A stretch of DNA of 64,000 nucleotides from Neolewinella antarctica (GTDB lineage Bacteria > Bacteroidota > Bacteroidia > Chitinophagales > Saprospiraceae): positions 1,069,104-1,133,103 of the forward strand of contig NZ_JAATJH010000001.1 of the NCBI RefSeq assembly GCF_011927835.1. The letters run 5' to 3'. A program made the translations under genes and the position numbers. Under the pieces are notes generated by a model. That model searched no databases. It was not told where the DNA came from and saw only the letters and a list, made by a program, of their open reading frames with translations. Shown one piece after another: positions 42,022 to 51,655 of the stretch (the stretch's first letter is position 1; each line of letters opens with the position of its first letter).

Positions 42022-43248
42022 ATGAAATATTTGTACCTCGCCCTACTCTCACTTTGCCTTTGTCCATCACTCGTGGGGCAGGACGTAACCTACGAAACTT
42101 ATGACCTCAGCGAGGTCATAAATAGTCCGTCTCTCCTGGAATTTGCCGAACTGGAAGATGGCACCGCCTACTTATCCTACCGCTACTTTGGCCCGGGACG
42201 GCTCGACCACGCCATGCTCGAATTTGACGGCATGACCTGGTCACCGATCGATACCCTTTGCCGGGGTTGCGTGGATCACATCGTAGCCGGTCCGGACGGC
42301 TTACTCTACGTAGCTGCTCGTGAGGAGGGAATTTTCCGAAGGGTTGACGACGCCTGGGAACAAGTACTGACCGACACGGCCTTTCATTTGGCCTTTGACC
42401 CCGCGGGCGTTCTTCACTTTCTCAACGAAGGGGGTGTATTTGCTTACGATAGCAACGTCGTGAGCGCCGGAAATACCGCCGGCCTGCCAGCAGGACTCAC
42501 CAGAATTTCTGAGATGGAATTCCGGGCGGATGGTACCCTGTACTTCATCAAGCCGGCCACGCTCTATTCCTACACGGCGGCGGGTGGCTTTACCGAGCGG
42601 ACGGAAGTCACGTCGCCCATCTTCCTGGCGGACCACCCCGACGGGTCGATGTACGTCGCCACCGCATTCGGTAGTGTTCACGTATTTCGTGGCGAGGAAT
42701 TTGAACGCAACGTAGCGCGGGAAGTGTTTACTTCACGTATTGCCTTCTTCGGTTTCGACATCAGCAACGATGGCGTCATTTGGGGCTCGGAGCAAGGATT
42801 CAACGGTACGGTGAAAGGGTACGACGGGAGTCGGGTCACCGAGGAAATTATTGCAAAAGACCTCCTTCCGGGAGCGATCCTGATCGGTCCGCTCCACGCC
42901 GGAGCGAGTGGTCGGGTTTATGCGGCCTCCGACCAAGTCGAGGGCGTAGCCATCATTAAGGATGAGCTCACGTCAGTTTTCGCACCGGACCGAGCGTTGA
43001 CTCCCCTGGGGCTTTCTCCGAACCCAGCCAGCGGTTCGGTCACGGTTGACATCAGCCTTCCCGCGAATTCCAGCGGACACTTTTATGTACGAGACGTGAC
43101 GGGGCGCACGCTCCGGACGATCCCGGTTATTGCAGCCGCTCGTGCAATCAGTCGGACCGTTTCGTTAGCTGGCTTGTCGCCGGGTGTCTACACCATCGAG
43201 GCCCGTTTCGGGCGGACGATCGGAATTTCCTCTCTGGTAGTTCGCTAA
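42022..43248 (+). CDS. T9SS cargo with beta-propeller and sorting domain
   Basis: 408 residues. Signal peptide (MKYLYLALLSLCLCPSLVGQ), then about 290 residues of short repeats such as DHIVAGPDGLLYVAAREEGIFR and ISEMEFRADGTLYFIKP that fit a beta-propeller. The C-terminal 75 residues (LGLSPNPASGSVTVDISLPANS ... LSPGVYTIEARFG) form a type A T9SS sorting domain. It is therefore predicted to be secreted or attached to the surface through T9SS. Function unknown. Confidence 0.82.
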   Translation: MKYLYLALLSLCLCPSLVGQDVTYETYDLSEVINSPSLLEFAELEDGTAYLSYRYFGPGRLDHAMLEFDGMTWSPIDTLCRGCVDHIVAGPDGLLYVAAREEGIFRRVDDAWEQVLTDTAFHLAFDPAGVLHFLNEGGVFAYDSNVVSAGNTAGLPAGLTRISEMEFRADGTLYFIKPATLYSYTAAGGFTERTEVTSPIFLADHPDGSMYVATAFGSVHVFRGEEFERNVAREVFTSRIAFFGFDISNDGVIWGSEQGFNGTVKGYDGSRVTEEIIAKDLLPGAILIGPLHAGASGRVYAASDQVEGVAIIKDELTSVFAPDRALTPLGLSPNPASGSVTVDISLPANSSGHFYVRDVTGRTLRTIPVIAAARAISRTVSLAGLSPGVYTIEARFGRTIGISSLVVR

Positions 43249-43305
43249 CGGGAAAGTGCGGCGCAGCTACCGATCCATCCCGTGCGAGATTTTGGGGGGG
43301 ACACT

Positions 43306-44004
43306 TTATTTTCTGCGTACGGTTGCCGTATCCATTACGGTTAGTACAGTGTAGTACACTACCGTAACCAGCGTCGCCCACCGTGCCCAGGCCACCGGTT
43401 CCGGGTAATACCACACATTCACCGCCGCCAACACGATGAAGGCCACCGTATTCACAATGGTCAGCACCCACCACCGCCCGCCCCGGCTGGGGTAAGGCAC
43501 CAGGATCGGCACAAAGTGTAACACGGCCAGCAGCACGACAAAACCCAGCACCAGCGGCCACGCCAAATCTGGCGTCACGAAGATAAGCACGTACACCACC
43601 ATGTTCCACAGCACCGGGAACCCCACGAAATGCTTCCCGTCCGCACTCACCATTCCCTCCAGCCCGTAGTAAATCGCCGCCGACAGCAGCATCGCGAAAC
43701 TCCCTAGCAAGCGTGGGGTATCCGGCATGTCGATCGCTACCCAAAACAGGTAGGCCGGCAAGATGGCGTAGGTGAAAAAATCAATCACGTAATCGATCTG
43801 CTTGCCACTCACGTCTGGCAATACTTCCTGCACGTTGGCCATGCGCGCGAACGTACCGTCAACCCCGTCGATTACCAGCGTCGCCAGCATCCAGAACATC
43901 GCCATTCGGTAGTCCCCGTCGACGGCCGCCAGTAAACCCATGAAGCCAGCGAGCAAGCCAGAGGCGGTAAAGATGTGGACGGACCAGGCGGCTAGTTTTT
44001 GCAT
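43306..44004 (-). CDS. pcs: phosphatidylcholine synthase
   Basis: 232-residue CDP-alcohol phosphatidyltransferase making phosphatidylcholine from CDP-diacylglycerol and choline. The metal-binding motif DGVDGTFARMANVQEVLPDVSGKQIDYVIDF spans residues 47-77 (D47, D50, D72, D76) and is preceded by HIFTASGLLAGFMGL. The EVLP-x-SG-x-x-D form is that of Sinorhizobium-type Pcs, not of PgsA or PssA. Seven to eight membrane segments. It diverges from a CHT1-like choline symporter gene. TACCTTCG at 44064-44057 on the minus strand is a near -7 box. Confidence 0.85.
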   Translation of the reverse strand: MQKLAAWSVHIFTASGLLAGFMGLLAAVDGDYRMAMFWMLATLVIDGVDGTFARMANVQEVLPDVSGKQIDYVIDFFTYAILPAYLFWVAIDMPDTPRLLGSFAMLLSAAIYYGLEGMVSADGKHFVGFPVLWNMVVYVLIFVTPDLAWPLVLGFVVLLAVLHFVPILVPYPSRGGRWWVLTIVNTVAFIVLAAVNVWYYPEPVAWARWATLVTVVYYTVLTVMDTATVRRK

Positions 44005-44066
44005 GCGGGCGGGGTTTGATGATTTAGTAGCGGGAGATTTACTGCTGGTTAGGCTTCGAAGGTACG

Positions 44067-44265
<199 letters not shown>

Positions 44266-44286
44266 TCTCTTCCTACCACCTAATCC

Positions 44287-44294
44287 TTAACTTC
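44287..44294 (+). promoter_or_regulatory. near-consensus -7 box before the choline symporter gene
   Basis: TAACTTCG, one base from TAnnTTTG, 26 nt before the TTG start and 22 bp from the heptad array. Confidence 0.35.
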
Positions 44295-44320
44295 GCCCAC
44301 CAAAATACACCCCCAAAAAT

Positions 44321-45868
44321 TTGCGCCCCTTACTTCTCCTTTTTGGCCTCCTAGGGTTGACCGCCGGCTACCTGGCCTTTTTTACGGATAACGACGTCAA
44401 CTGGCCCGCTTTCGCCAGCATGTCCGTCTTTTACGCCATCGTCTATTACGTCGGCATCCTCGCAGGAAAGAAAAAGGAAACGGGCAAGAATGATGCCGAC
44501 GCCATGATGCTCGCCGGCCGGGGCGTGCCCGTGTGGATCGGCATCTTTACTATGTCGGCCACCTGGGTCGGCGGCGGGTTCATCAACGGGACGGCGGAGA
44601 TGACGGCCACCTCCGGCCTCATCTGGGTGCAGGCGCCGTGGGGTTACGCGCTGTCGTTGGTCATCGGTGGCCTGTTCTTCGCCCGGACGATGCGGCGGCG
44701 AAATTACTGCACGATGCTCGATCCGCTCGCGGAAAAGTACGGAAAGCGGATGACCGCGCTGCTGTTCCTCCCCGCCCTCACCGGCGAGCTTTTCTGGACG
44801 GCCGCCATCCTCACGGCGCTCGGGGCAACGTTCGGCACCGTTCTCAACATCGACCTGGAAACCGCCATTCTGCTCTCCGCCACGATTGCCGTTGCGTACA
44901 CCGCCATCGGTGGCCTGTGGGCGGTGGCGATGACGGACGTAGTGCAGTTGATTATTCTGTTCGTCGGCCTGGCCATGATCGTCCCGTTGGCGCTCGAATA
45001 CACGGGCGGCCTTTCGGTAACCTACGCGGCTTATCAGGACAAATTTGGCGCCGCAGCCAGTCTGCTGCCCAGCCGGGAAGCACTGGGCGATTCGTACTGG
45101 ACGTGGTGGGATTACGCATTGTTACTCGTTTTCGGCGGCATCCCGTGGCAAGTCTATTTTCAACGGGTCCTTTCCGCGCGGGATGAAAATTCGGCCGTGT
45201 GGTTGAGTCTCGTTGCGGGTGTGGTGTGCGTGCTCGCGGCCGTCGCGCCGGTACTGATCGGGATGGTGTCGGCGACGGTCGACTGGTCGGTAACGGAGGC
45301 TGGTGCACCGATTGACGCCAGCGCAACCCTACCCTGGGTGGTCCGGTATTTGACGAATGAATGGGTGGCGGTAATTGGCTTGGGCGCGGTGGCGGCGGCC
45401 GTAATGTCGAGCGTGGATAGTTCGGTCCTGAGTGCTTCGAGCATGGGCGTTTGGAACGTTTACCGGCCGCTGGTAGACCCGAGTTTGTCGGATTCTAAAC
45501 TCGCCAAACTGATTCAGCGGACCATCTGGATCGTGGGCGTCGCCGCTACGTTGATTGCGTTTCAGGTACAGAGTGTTTACGAGCTCTGGTTTCTTTGTTC
45601 GGACTTCGTTTACTGTCTGTTGTTTCCGGCGCTGGTCTGCGCGCTGTTCGACCCTAAAGCTAACCGGCACGGGGCTTTGGCGGGTTTCTTGGTTGCTGGA
45701 TTTCTGCGGTTTGGGGGTGGGGATGCTACGCTCGGGTTGCCGGCTTATTTGGAGTATCCGGTTGATTTTCCTTTTCGGACATTTGCTATGGTTTGTGGGT
45801 TGGTTTCTTTGGTTTTGGTTAGTCGGGTTTTGCCTTCGGCGTTTCCAGAGGAAGGGGAGGAGGTATAG
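44321..45868 (+). CDS. CHT1-like sodium/choline symporter (SSS family)
   Basis: 515-residue LeuT-fold sodium:solute symporter with about 13 membrane segments. WVGGGFINGTAEMTATSGLIWVQAPWGYALSLVIGGLFFA (residues 80-119) and NYCTMLDPLAEKYGKRMTALLFLPALTGELFW closely follow the animal high-affinity choline transporter SLC5A7 (CHT1), with YTAIGGLWAVAMTDVVQ next. The first codon is TTG; the CHT1 start corresponds to residue ~30, so an extra N-terminal helix or a later ATG (44420) is possible. Choline as substrate is inferred from family likeness and from the adjacent pcs gene. Confidence 0.85.
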   Translation: MRPLLLLFGLLGLTAGYLAFFTDNDVNWPAFASMSVFYAIVYYVGILAGKKKETGKNDADAMMLAGRGVPVWIGIFTMSATWVGGGFINGTAEMTATSGLIWVQAPWGYALSLVIGGLFFARTMRRRNYCTMLDPLAEKYGKRMTALLFLPALTGELFWTAAILTALGATFGTVLNIDLETAILLSATIAVAYTAIGGLWAVAMTDVVQLIILFVGLAMIVPLALEYTGGLSVTYAAYQDKFGAAASLLPSREALGDSYWTWWDYALLLVFGGIPWQVYFQRVLSARDENSAVWLSLVAGVVCVLAAVAPVLIGMVSATVDWSVTEAGAPIDASATLPWVVRYLTNEWVAVIGLGAVAAAVMSSVDSSVLSASSMGVWNVYRPLVDPSLSDSKLAKLIQRTIWIVGVAATLIAFQVQSVYELWFLCSDFVYCLLFPALVCALFDPKANRHGALAGFLVAGFLRFGGGDATLGLPAYLEYPVDFPFRTFAMVCGLVSLVLVSRVLPSAFPEEGEEV

Positions 45869-45888
45869 GAGGAAGATGAAGTTATGTT

Positions 45889-45911
45889 GGGCGTGGCCGC
45901 AGGTGCCGAGG
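45889..45911 (-). repeat. short GC-rich dispersed repeat, degenerate copy
   Basis: Minus-strand CTCGGCACCTGCGGCCACGC resembles GGCACCYGCGWCCGCGCC with two changes; downstream of the symporter gene. Confidence 0.35.
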
Positions 45912-46004
45912 AAGTTTGGACGGCAGAGCCGTGCGGTAGCTACCTCAAATATCGCATATCGAGATTCGCATATCGCACATCATTTTCTCCCCATCTTCCG
46001 GCAT

Positions 46005-46020
46005 CTCGATAGCTACCGGG
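46005..46020. repeat. dispersed palindrome, degenerate copy
   Basis: CTCGATAGCTACCGGG, two changes from the perfect palindrome, just upstream of the flavoprotein gene. Confidence 0.6.
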
Positions 46021-46045
46021 ACGGAGCCTACCGTAACTTCGCCAA

Positions 46046-47254
46046 ATGCCAACCCAAACCCTAATCATCGGCGGCGGAGCCGCCGGCTTCTTCACCGCCA
46101 TCCAACGCGCCGAGTACCACCCGGACGAACAAATAACCATCCTCGAACGTGGCAAGGGGGTCCTCGAAAAAGTCCGTATTTCCGGCGGCGGCCGCTGCAA
46201 CGTCACCCACGCGTGTTGGGACCCGCGCGACCTCGCGAAATTCTACCCCCGGGGCGGCCGGGAACTGCTTGGCCCCTTCAACAACTTTGCCTGCGGAGAT
46301 ACGATGGGCTGGTTCGAAGACCGGGGTGTACCGCTCAAAATCGAAGAAGACGGACGGATCTTCCCAACGTCCGACACCTCGCAGAGTATCATCGACTGCC
46401 TCTGGAACACGGCGAAGGCGAAGGGCATCAAGGTCCTTACAAAAACGAAGTTCACCGACCTCGAAGCGCCTTCCCCGGACGGAAAATGGACCATCCGTAC
46501 CAGTGCCGGAGAACTAACCGCCGACCGGCTCATCATCACCACCGGTAGCAACCCGACCGTCTGGAAACTCCTCGCCAAAATTGGTCACAACCTGATCGAC
46601 CCCGTTCCGTCCCTGTTCGCCTTCAACACGAAGGACACCCGGCTGCGCGACCTCTCCGGCGTCTCCCTGCCCTGGGCCCAGCTCCACATCGAAGGTGACA
46701 AACTGAAGGCCGACGGTCCGCTACTGATCACCCACCGCGGCCTGAGTGGCCCGGCAGTACTTCGCCTTTCCGCATGGGGTGCGCGGGATTTAGCACCGAG
46801 TAAATACAACTTCACCCTGGTCGTCAACTGGCTCGCCCAACGACCCGTCGACGTAATGGAAAAGCTCAACGCACTGAAGCTAAGCGAAGCTAAACGCCAG
46901 GTCAGCACCCGCGCCTACTTCGACTTACCCGCCCGCCTCTGGAAATCGCTCGTCGACGCGGCCGGCATCGCTCCCGAACTAAAGTGGGCCGACTTAACTA
47001 AAAAACAGCTCCAAGCCCTCACCGACCAGCTAACCGCCGCCCGCTTCAACGTCGCCGGAAAAAGCACGAACAAGGAAGAATTTACTACCGCCGGTGGCGT
47101 GGACTTACGGGAGGTAGACTTCCGGGAGTTTCGCTCGAAGGTCCACCCCACCCTCTTCCTGGCCGGGGAAGTATTGGACATCGACGCGATTACGGGTGGA
47201 TTCAATTTTCAGGCGGCCTGGACGGGGGGCTTTTTGATTGGTCGGGCAGCGTAA
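46046..47254 (+). CDS. HI0933/BaiN-family flavoprotein
   Basis: 402 residues. An N-terminal FAD-binding Rossmann motif (TLIIGGGAAGFFTAI), the family marker EKVRISGGGRCNVTHA (residues about 42-57), and a C-terminal TTAGGVDLREVDFREFRSK ... LFLAGEVLDIDAITGGFNFQAAWTGGFLIG, all typical of HI0933-like proteins (YhiN/BaiN). Members are flavin-dependent, and some act as NAD(P)H-dependent reductases, but most have no known substrate. The near -7 box TAACTTCG ends 3 nt before the ATG. Confidence 0.9.
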   Translation: MPTQTLIIGGGAAGFFTAIQRAEYHPDEQITILERGKGVLEKVRISGGGRCNVTHACWDPRDLAKFYPRGGRELLGPFNNFACGDTMGWFEDRGVPLKIEEDGRIFPTSDTSQSIIDCLWNTAKAKGIKVLTKTKFTDLEAPSPDGKWTIRTSAGELTADRLIITTGSNPTVWKLLAKIGHNLIDPVPSLFAFNTKDTRLRDLSGVSLPWAQLHIEGDKLKADGPLLITHRGLSGPAVLRLSAWGARDLAPSKYNFTLVVNWLAQRPVDVMEKLNALKLSEAKRQVSTRAYFDLPARLWKSLVDAAGIAPELKWADLTKKQLQALTDQLTAARFNVAGKSTNKEEFTTAGGVDLREVDFREFRSKVHPTLFLAGEVLDIDAITGGFNFQAAWTGGFLIGRAA

Positions 47255-47293
47255 CTCTTGGTAACGCAATCTTTCGCGTAGGTTTACGGTAGT

Positions 47294-48118
47294 ATGAAAA
47301 AACTGATCATCCACGCCGACGACGCCGGCCTAAGTCAGGCGCACAACGAAGCTACCCTCCGGGCCGTCGAGGAAGGGGTCTGCACCTCCTACAGCATCAT
47401 GATGCCTTGCGCCTGGGCTTACGATATGGTGAGAATCGCCAATGCCCACCCACACCACGACGCCGGCATCCACCTGACGTTAACTTGTGAGTGGCACAAT
47501 TATCGGTTTGGCCCGGTGGCGGGTGCCGGGTCGGTACCTTCGCTCGTTGACGAATACGGCCACTTCTTCAGGACGCGGGACCAGCTAGCAGAGTACGCCG
47601 CTTCCGAGGAAGTAGAAATTGAGCTACGGGCACAGATTAATTATGCACTAAAGCTAGGTCTCCAGCCTACCCACCTCGACTCGCACATGTACAGCGTGGG
47701 AGCTAGACAGGATTTCTTGGATATTTACCGCCGCTTGGGGCGTGAATTTGGTCTGCCCGTTCAACTGAGTCAGGGACTGTTGCGGCACGTCAGGAATAAC
47801 CACCAAAGGATAGTTCCGCTAGGTTCCGAAACCCTGGTCGACCATGTCCACCTAGCCACGTTCGCTCAGTTTCAGCGAAGGGGGATTGTCGCTCATTACC
47901 GATCCGTGCTGAAGAATCTCCCCAATGGGCTGAATATTTTGCTCGTCCACCCCGCCATTAATTCAGCGGAAATGCGGGCCATCACGGTCGATCACCCGAA
48001 TTTTGGTGCTGCGTGGCGGGAAATCGACCATGACTTCCTACTCTCCGCAGCCAGCCATTCCTTGATCACCGAACTCGGTATCGAACTAATGGACTGGCGG
48101 TCGATTTCTGCAGGGTAA
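47294..48118 (+). CDS. ChbG/YdjC-family deacetylase
   Basis: 274 residues, with the YdjC signature from the start: KLIIHADDAGLSQAHNEA (Asp10/Asp11 metal ligands), DAGIHLTLT (His), and PTHLDSHMY (His pair) near residue 133. The family removes acetyl groups from carbohydrates such as chito-oligosaccharides. It lies 39 bp after the flavoprotein gene and may be co-transcribed; the substrate is unknown. The sequence TAGGTTTA, one base from a -7 box, is 8-15 nt upstream. Confidence 0.88.
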   Translation: MKKLIIHADDAGLSQAHNEATLRAVEEGVCTSYSIMMPCAWAYDMVRIANAHPHHDAGIHLTLTCEWHNYRFGPVAGAGSVPSLVDEYGHFFRTRDQLAEYAASEEVEIELRAQINYALKLGLQPTHLDSHMYSVGARQDFLDIYRRLGREFGLPVQLSQGLLRHVRNNHQRIVPLGSETLVDHVHLATFAQFQRRGIVAHYRSVLKNLPNGLNILLVHPAINSAEMRAITVDHPNFGAAWREIDHDFLLSAASHSLITELGIELMDWRSISAG

Positions 48119-48186
48119 CAGCGAGGGAGACAGTTTATTCCTGAGGTTGCGCCCAGTTTACTTGCCTACCCTATTTTCTGGCACCC

Positions 48187-48206
48187 GCCCCGATAGCTAT
48201 CGGGGC
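48187..48206. repeat. dispersed palindrome
   Basis: Perfect 20-bp GCCCCGATAGCTATCGGGGC in the gap before the tricorn-like gene, preceded by GGCACCC. Confidence 0.85.
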
Positions 48207-48280
48207 GCCCAATTTATTGAGCTAAGGCCACTAATATTCCTATCTTACCGTACTAACAACCACTATCCAACGCCCCCGAT

Positions 48281-51200
48281 ATGCGCCTAATCCTACTTGC
48301 CTGTAGCCTGCTTATGTCACTAGGTGTGAGCGCCCAGAGCAACGCCACCTGGCTCCGCCACTCCACTATCTCCCCCGACGGCAGCCAGATCGCGTTCACC
48401 CACAAGGGCGACCTGTACCGCGTACCGGTAACCGGCGGCCGCGCCACCCAACTCACCTACCACGAGGCCCACGATTACGGCGCTATCTACAGCGCGGACG
48501 GCCGCACGATCGCCTTCGCCAGCAACCGCTACGGCAACTTCGACGTCTTTACGATGCCCGCGACCGGCGGCATGGCCACGCGCCTGACCTTCCACTCCAA
48601 CGACGAAATGCCCTATACTTTCTCGCCCGACGGTGAAAGCGTAGTCTTCGGCGCGCTCCGGCAGGACGACGTGCAGCACCGGCAATTTCCCCACCGCTCC
48701 CAATCCGAGCTTTATGCGGTGCCGTTCGGTGGCGGCCGCGTCGATCAGATTTTGACGGTCCCGGCGGAATACGTCCGGTACGGCCCCGACGGAACGAGTT
48801 TTTATTACCACGATAAAAAAGGTGGGGAAGACGAATACCGCAAGCACCACGTCTCTTCTATTGCCCGCGATTTGTGGCGGTACGACGCGGCCACGAAAAC
48901 GCACACGCAACTGACGACCCACATCGCGGAAGACCGCCAGCCAATCCCCGCTGCGGACGGCACGCTTTACTTCCTGAGCGAACGCAGCGGCACTTACAAC
49001 GTCTGGAAAATGGCTGCTGATGGAACCGGTGAAGCTACCCAGCTCACCGACTTCGACCTTCACCCCGTCCGCTTCCTGAGCCGCGCGGATAATGGCACGC
49101 TGAGTTTTGGCTACGATGGCCAACTGTACACGATGCGCGAGGGAGAAACGCCCGCAAAAGTCGCCGTGGAGATCATTACCCAGGACGTCAGTAACCGCGA
49201 TAAGTACGTCACCGTCAGCGGCAAGATCACCGAAATGGAAGTCTCGCCCAGCGGCAAGGAAATCGCCTTCATCACCCGTGGCGAAGTATTCGTTACCTCC
49301 GTGGACGAGTCTTTCACCAAGCGCCTTACTAACACACCAGAACAGGAACGCTTCGTCACCTGGGGGCCGGACGGAAAATCCGTCGTCTACGCCCGGGAAT
49401 CGGGCGGCACCTGGAGCACCTACAAGAACGTAAAGACGCGCAAAGAAGAACCGTTTTTCTACGCGGCGACCCTCACGAAAGAAAGCCCCGTTCTGGAGAA
49501 TGACAGCGACAATTATCTAGTCAAGTACTCTCCCGACGGCAAGAAAATGGCCTGGGTGGAAGACCGGCGATCAATCAAAGTCCGCAACGTCGATAGCACC
49601 GGCGCAACGGTGACCCTGCTCGACGCGGAAGAACTTTTTTCCATGAGCGACGGCGACAAGTACTTCACCTGGAGCCCGGATAGCGACTGGCTACTCGTCG
49701 AGTGGGACGTGCTGTTGAATAACAGCGAGGTCTTGCTCATGAAGGCCGACGGCAGTAAACGCGTCAACCTGACCGAAAGCGGCTACTACGATTCTCAGCC
49801 GAAGTGGGCGAACATGGGCGCGCAGATGATCTGGTTCAGTAACCGCGACGGACTGAAGTCGTACGCCACCAGCGGGCGGTCGGAGCAGGACGTCTACTCC
49901 ATGTTTTTTACGCAGGAAGCGTGGGATAAATTCAACCTGACGGACGAAGAATTCAAGCTTTCCAAAGCAGTCACCGAAGCTAACAAACCAACGGCAGCGG
50001 ACTCCACCGCGACGGAGCGCGCTAAGAAGAAGACAAAAGGAAAAACGGAAGACAAGAGCACAAAAAGCAAAAAGGACTCTACCCAGGTCGACTCCCTGAC
50101 TTTCGACTGGAAAAACATGGAAGACCGGACGAAGCGGCTCACCATTCACTCTTCGCGGCTCGGCGACGCCGTGCTTTCTAAAGACGGGGAAAAGCTCTAC
50201 TACCTCGCAACCTTTGAAAAAGAAGCCAATCTGTGGTCAACTAACCTACGGACTAAGGCCACCAAGATGGAAATGAAGATCGGCAAAAACGGTAGCCTGG
50301 CGTGGGATAAGGAGATGAAAAACCTCTACCTCCTGGCGGGCGGAACCATCTCGAAGATCGACCTGGACAAAAGCAAAAAAACCGCCGTTAAGATCAAAGG
50401 CGAGATGGAATACGACGTAGCCGCGGAGCGCCGGGCGATGTTCGACCACGTCTGGCTCCGCACGAAGGCCATCTTCTACGAGCCTACTTTTCACGGCGTC
50501 GACTGGGCCAAGATGCAGGAGGAGTACACGAAGTACCTCCCCTCCATCGGTAATGCTTTTGAGTTCACGGAGATGCTTTCCGAGATGCTCGGCGAGTTGA
50601 ACGTATCGCACGCCGGCGCCCGTTACCGACCACAAGGGTTTAACAACCCCGACGCCACGGCTTCCCTCGGCATTTTCCTGGATTACGCGTACACCGGCGA
50701 CGGCATTAAAATCGCCGAAGTCATCGACGGTGGACCACTGGACCGCTCCGCTTTCAACGTTGCGGCCGGATCGATCATCGAGTCCATCGATGGAACGCCC
50801 GTGACGCCGGACCGTGACGTAGCTACTTATTTGAACCGGAAAGCCGGCGACTTCACGCTGCTTAACATACTCGACCCCACCACAAAAAAGAGCCAGACCA
50901 TCACGGTAAAACCCATTAGTCTCAGCGACGAAAGTAAACTGCTCTACGAACGTTGGGTAAAGATTAACCAGGATGAGGTCGACGCTAAATCCGGCGGTAC
51001 GCTGGGCTACGTCCACATCCCCGGCATGGGCGACGGGCCGTACCGCGACGTCTACGAGGACATGCTCGGCAAGTACCGCGACCGTAAGGCGATGATCATC
51101 GACACGCGCTTCAACGGTGGTGGCGACTTGGTGGCGGACCTGGCGATGTTTTTCACCGGCGTGCCGTTCATCACCTACGCGACGGAGGCCAAAGTCGTTG

Positions 51201-51544
51201 GCGGCGAGCCTACTTCACGCTGGACGAAGCCGACACTTTCGCTGATCAACGAAGCCCAGTATTCCGACGGCCACTGTTTCGCGGCGGGCTACTCCGACCT
51301 CAAAATCGGCCCGACGCTCGGTATGCCAACGCCCGGCACCTGTTCCTTCGCCGGCTGGGAGTTACTGCCCGACGGGTCCGTGTGGGGCGTCGTCCCCGTC
51401 AGCGCTAAGGATATCAATGGCGACTGGATGGAGAATAACCAGACGGAGCCGGATATTCGAGTTAAGAATATGCCAGGTGAAATCGCCACCGGCCGGGATG
51501 AACAGTTGGAGCGAGCGATCGAATACATGGTTAAGGAATATTAA
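48281..51544 (+). CDS. tricorn-like S41 peptidase
   Basis: 1087 residues with a signal peptide (1-18). Residues about 20-600 form two beta-propellers of WD40/PD40 strokes. A Lys/Ser/Thr-rich insert (about 565-600) precedes the second half. The PDZ domain (LGIFLDYAYTGDGIKIAEVIDGGP) lies near 790 and the S41 catalytic domain near 900-1070, with RFNGGGDLVADLAMFF, nucleophile Ser in NEAQYSDGHCF, and MENNQTEPDI. These correspond to the archaeal tricorn protease core, so degradation of peptides in the periplasm is likely. The signal peptide differs from cytosolic tricorn. Confidence 0.9.
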   Translation: MRLILLACSLLMSLGVSAQSNATWLRHSTISPDGSQIAFTHKGDLYRVPVTGGRATQLTYHEAHDYGAIYSADGRTIAFASNRYGNFDVFTMPATGGMATRLTFHSNDEMPYTFSPDGESVVFGALRQDDVQHRQFPHRSQSELYAVPFGGGRVDQILTVPAEYVRYGPDGTSFYYHDKKGGEDEYRKHHVSSIARDLWRYDAATKTHTQLTTHIAEDRQPIPAADGTLYFLSERSGTYNVWKMAADGTGEATQLTDFDLHPVRFLSRADNGTLSFGYDGQLYTMREGETPAKVAVEIITQDVSNRDKYVTVSGKITEMEVSPSGKEIAFITRGEVFVTSVDESFTKRLTNTPEQERFVTWGPDGKSVVYARESGGTWSTYKNVKTRKEEPFFYAATLTKESPVLENDSDNYLVKYSPDGKKMAWVEDRRSIKVRNVDSTGATVTLLDAEELFSMSDGDKYFTWSPDSDWLLVEWDVLLNNSEVLLMKADGSKRVNLTESGYYDSQPKWANMGAQMIWFSNRDGLKSYATSGRSEQDVYSMFFTQEAWDKFNLTDEEFKLSKAVTEANKPTAADSTATERAKKKTKGKTEDKSTKSKKDSTQVDSLTFDWKNMEDRTKRLTIHSSRLGDAVLSKDGEKLYYLATFEKEANLWSTNLRTKATKMEMKIGKNGSLAWDKEMKNLYLLAGGTISKIDLDKSKKTAVKIKGEMEYDVAAERRAMFDHVWLRTKAIFYEPTFHGVDWAKMQEEYTKYLPSIGNAFEFTEMLSEMLGELNVSHAGARYRPQGFNNPDATASLGIFLDYAYTGDGIKIAEVIDGGPLDRSAFNVAAGSIIESIDGTPVTPDRDVATYLNRKAGDFTLLNILDPTTKKSQTITVKPISLSDESKLLYERWVKINQDEVDAKSGGTLGYVHIPGMGDGPYRDVYEDMLGKYRDRKAMIIDTRFNGGGDLVADLAMFFTGVPFITYATEAKVVGGEPTSRWTKPTLSLINEAQYSDGHCFAAGYSDLKIGPTLGMPTPGTCSFAGWELLPDGSVWGVVPVSAKDINGDWMENNQTEPDIRVKNMPGEIATGRDEQLERAIEYMVKEY

Positions 51545-51553
51545 GGGGCGCTA

Positions 51554-51571
51554 TCCCGATAGCTATCGGGA
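51554..51571. repeat. dispersed palindrome
   Basis: Perfect 18-bp TCCCGATAGCTATCGGGA, 10 bp after the tricorn-like stop codon, followed by GTGCGG. Confidence 0.85.
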
Positions 51572-51655
51572 GTGCGGGGTAAGTTAGAAGTGCAAGCTTA
51601 ACTTGCCGGGCGCCTGACTAGCTCAACTCGCCATTAAGGAAGACCGACTTATCAG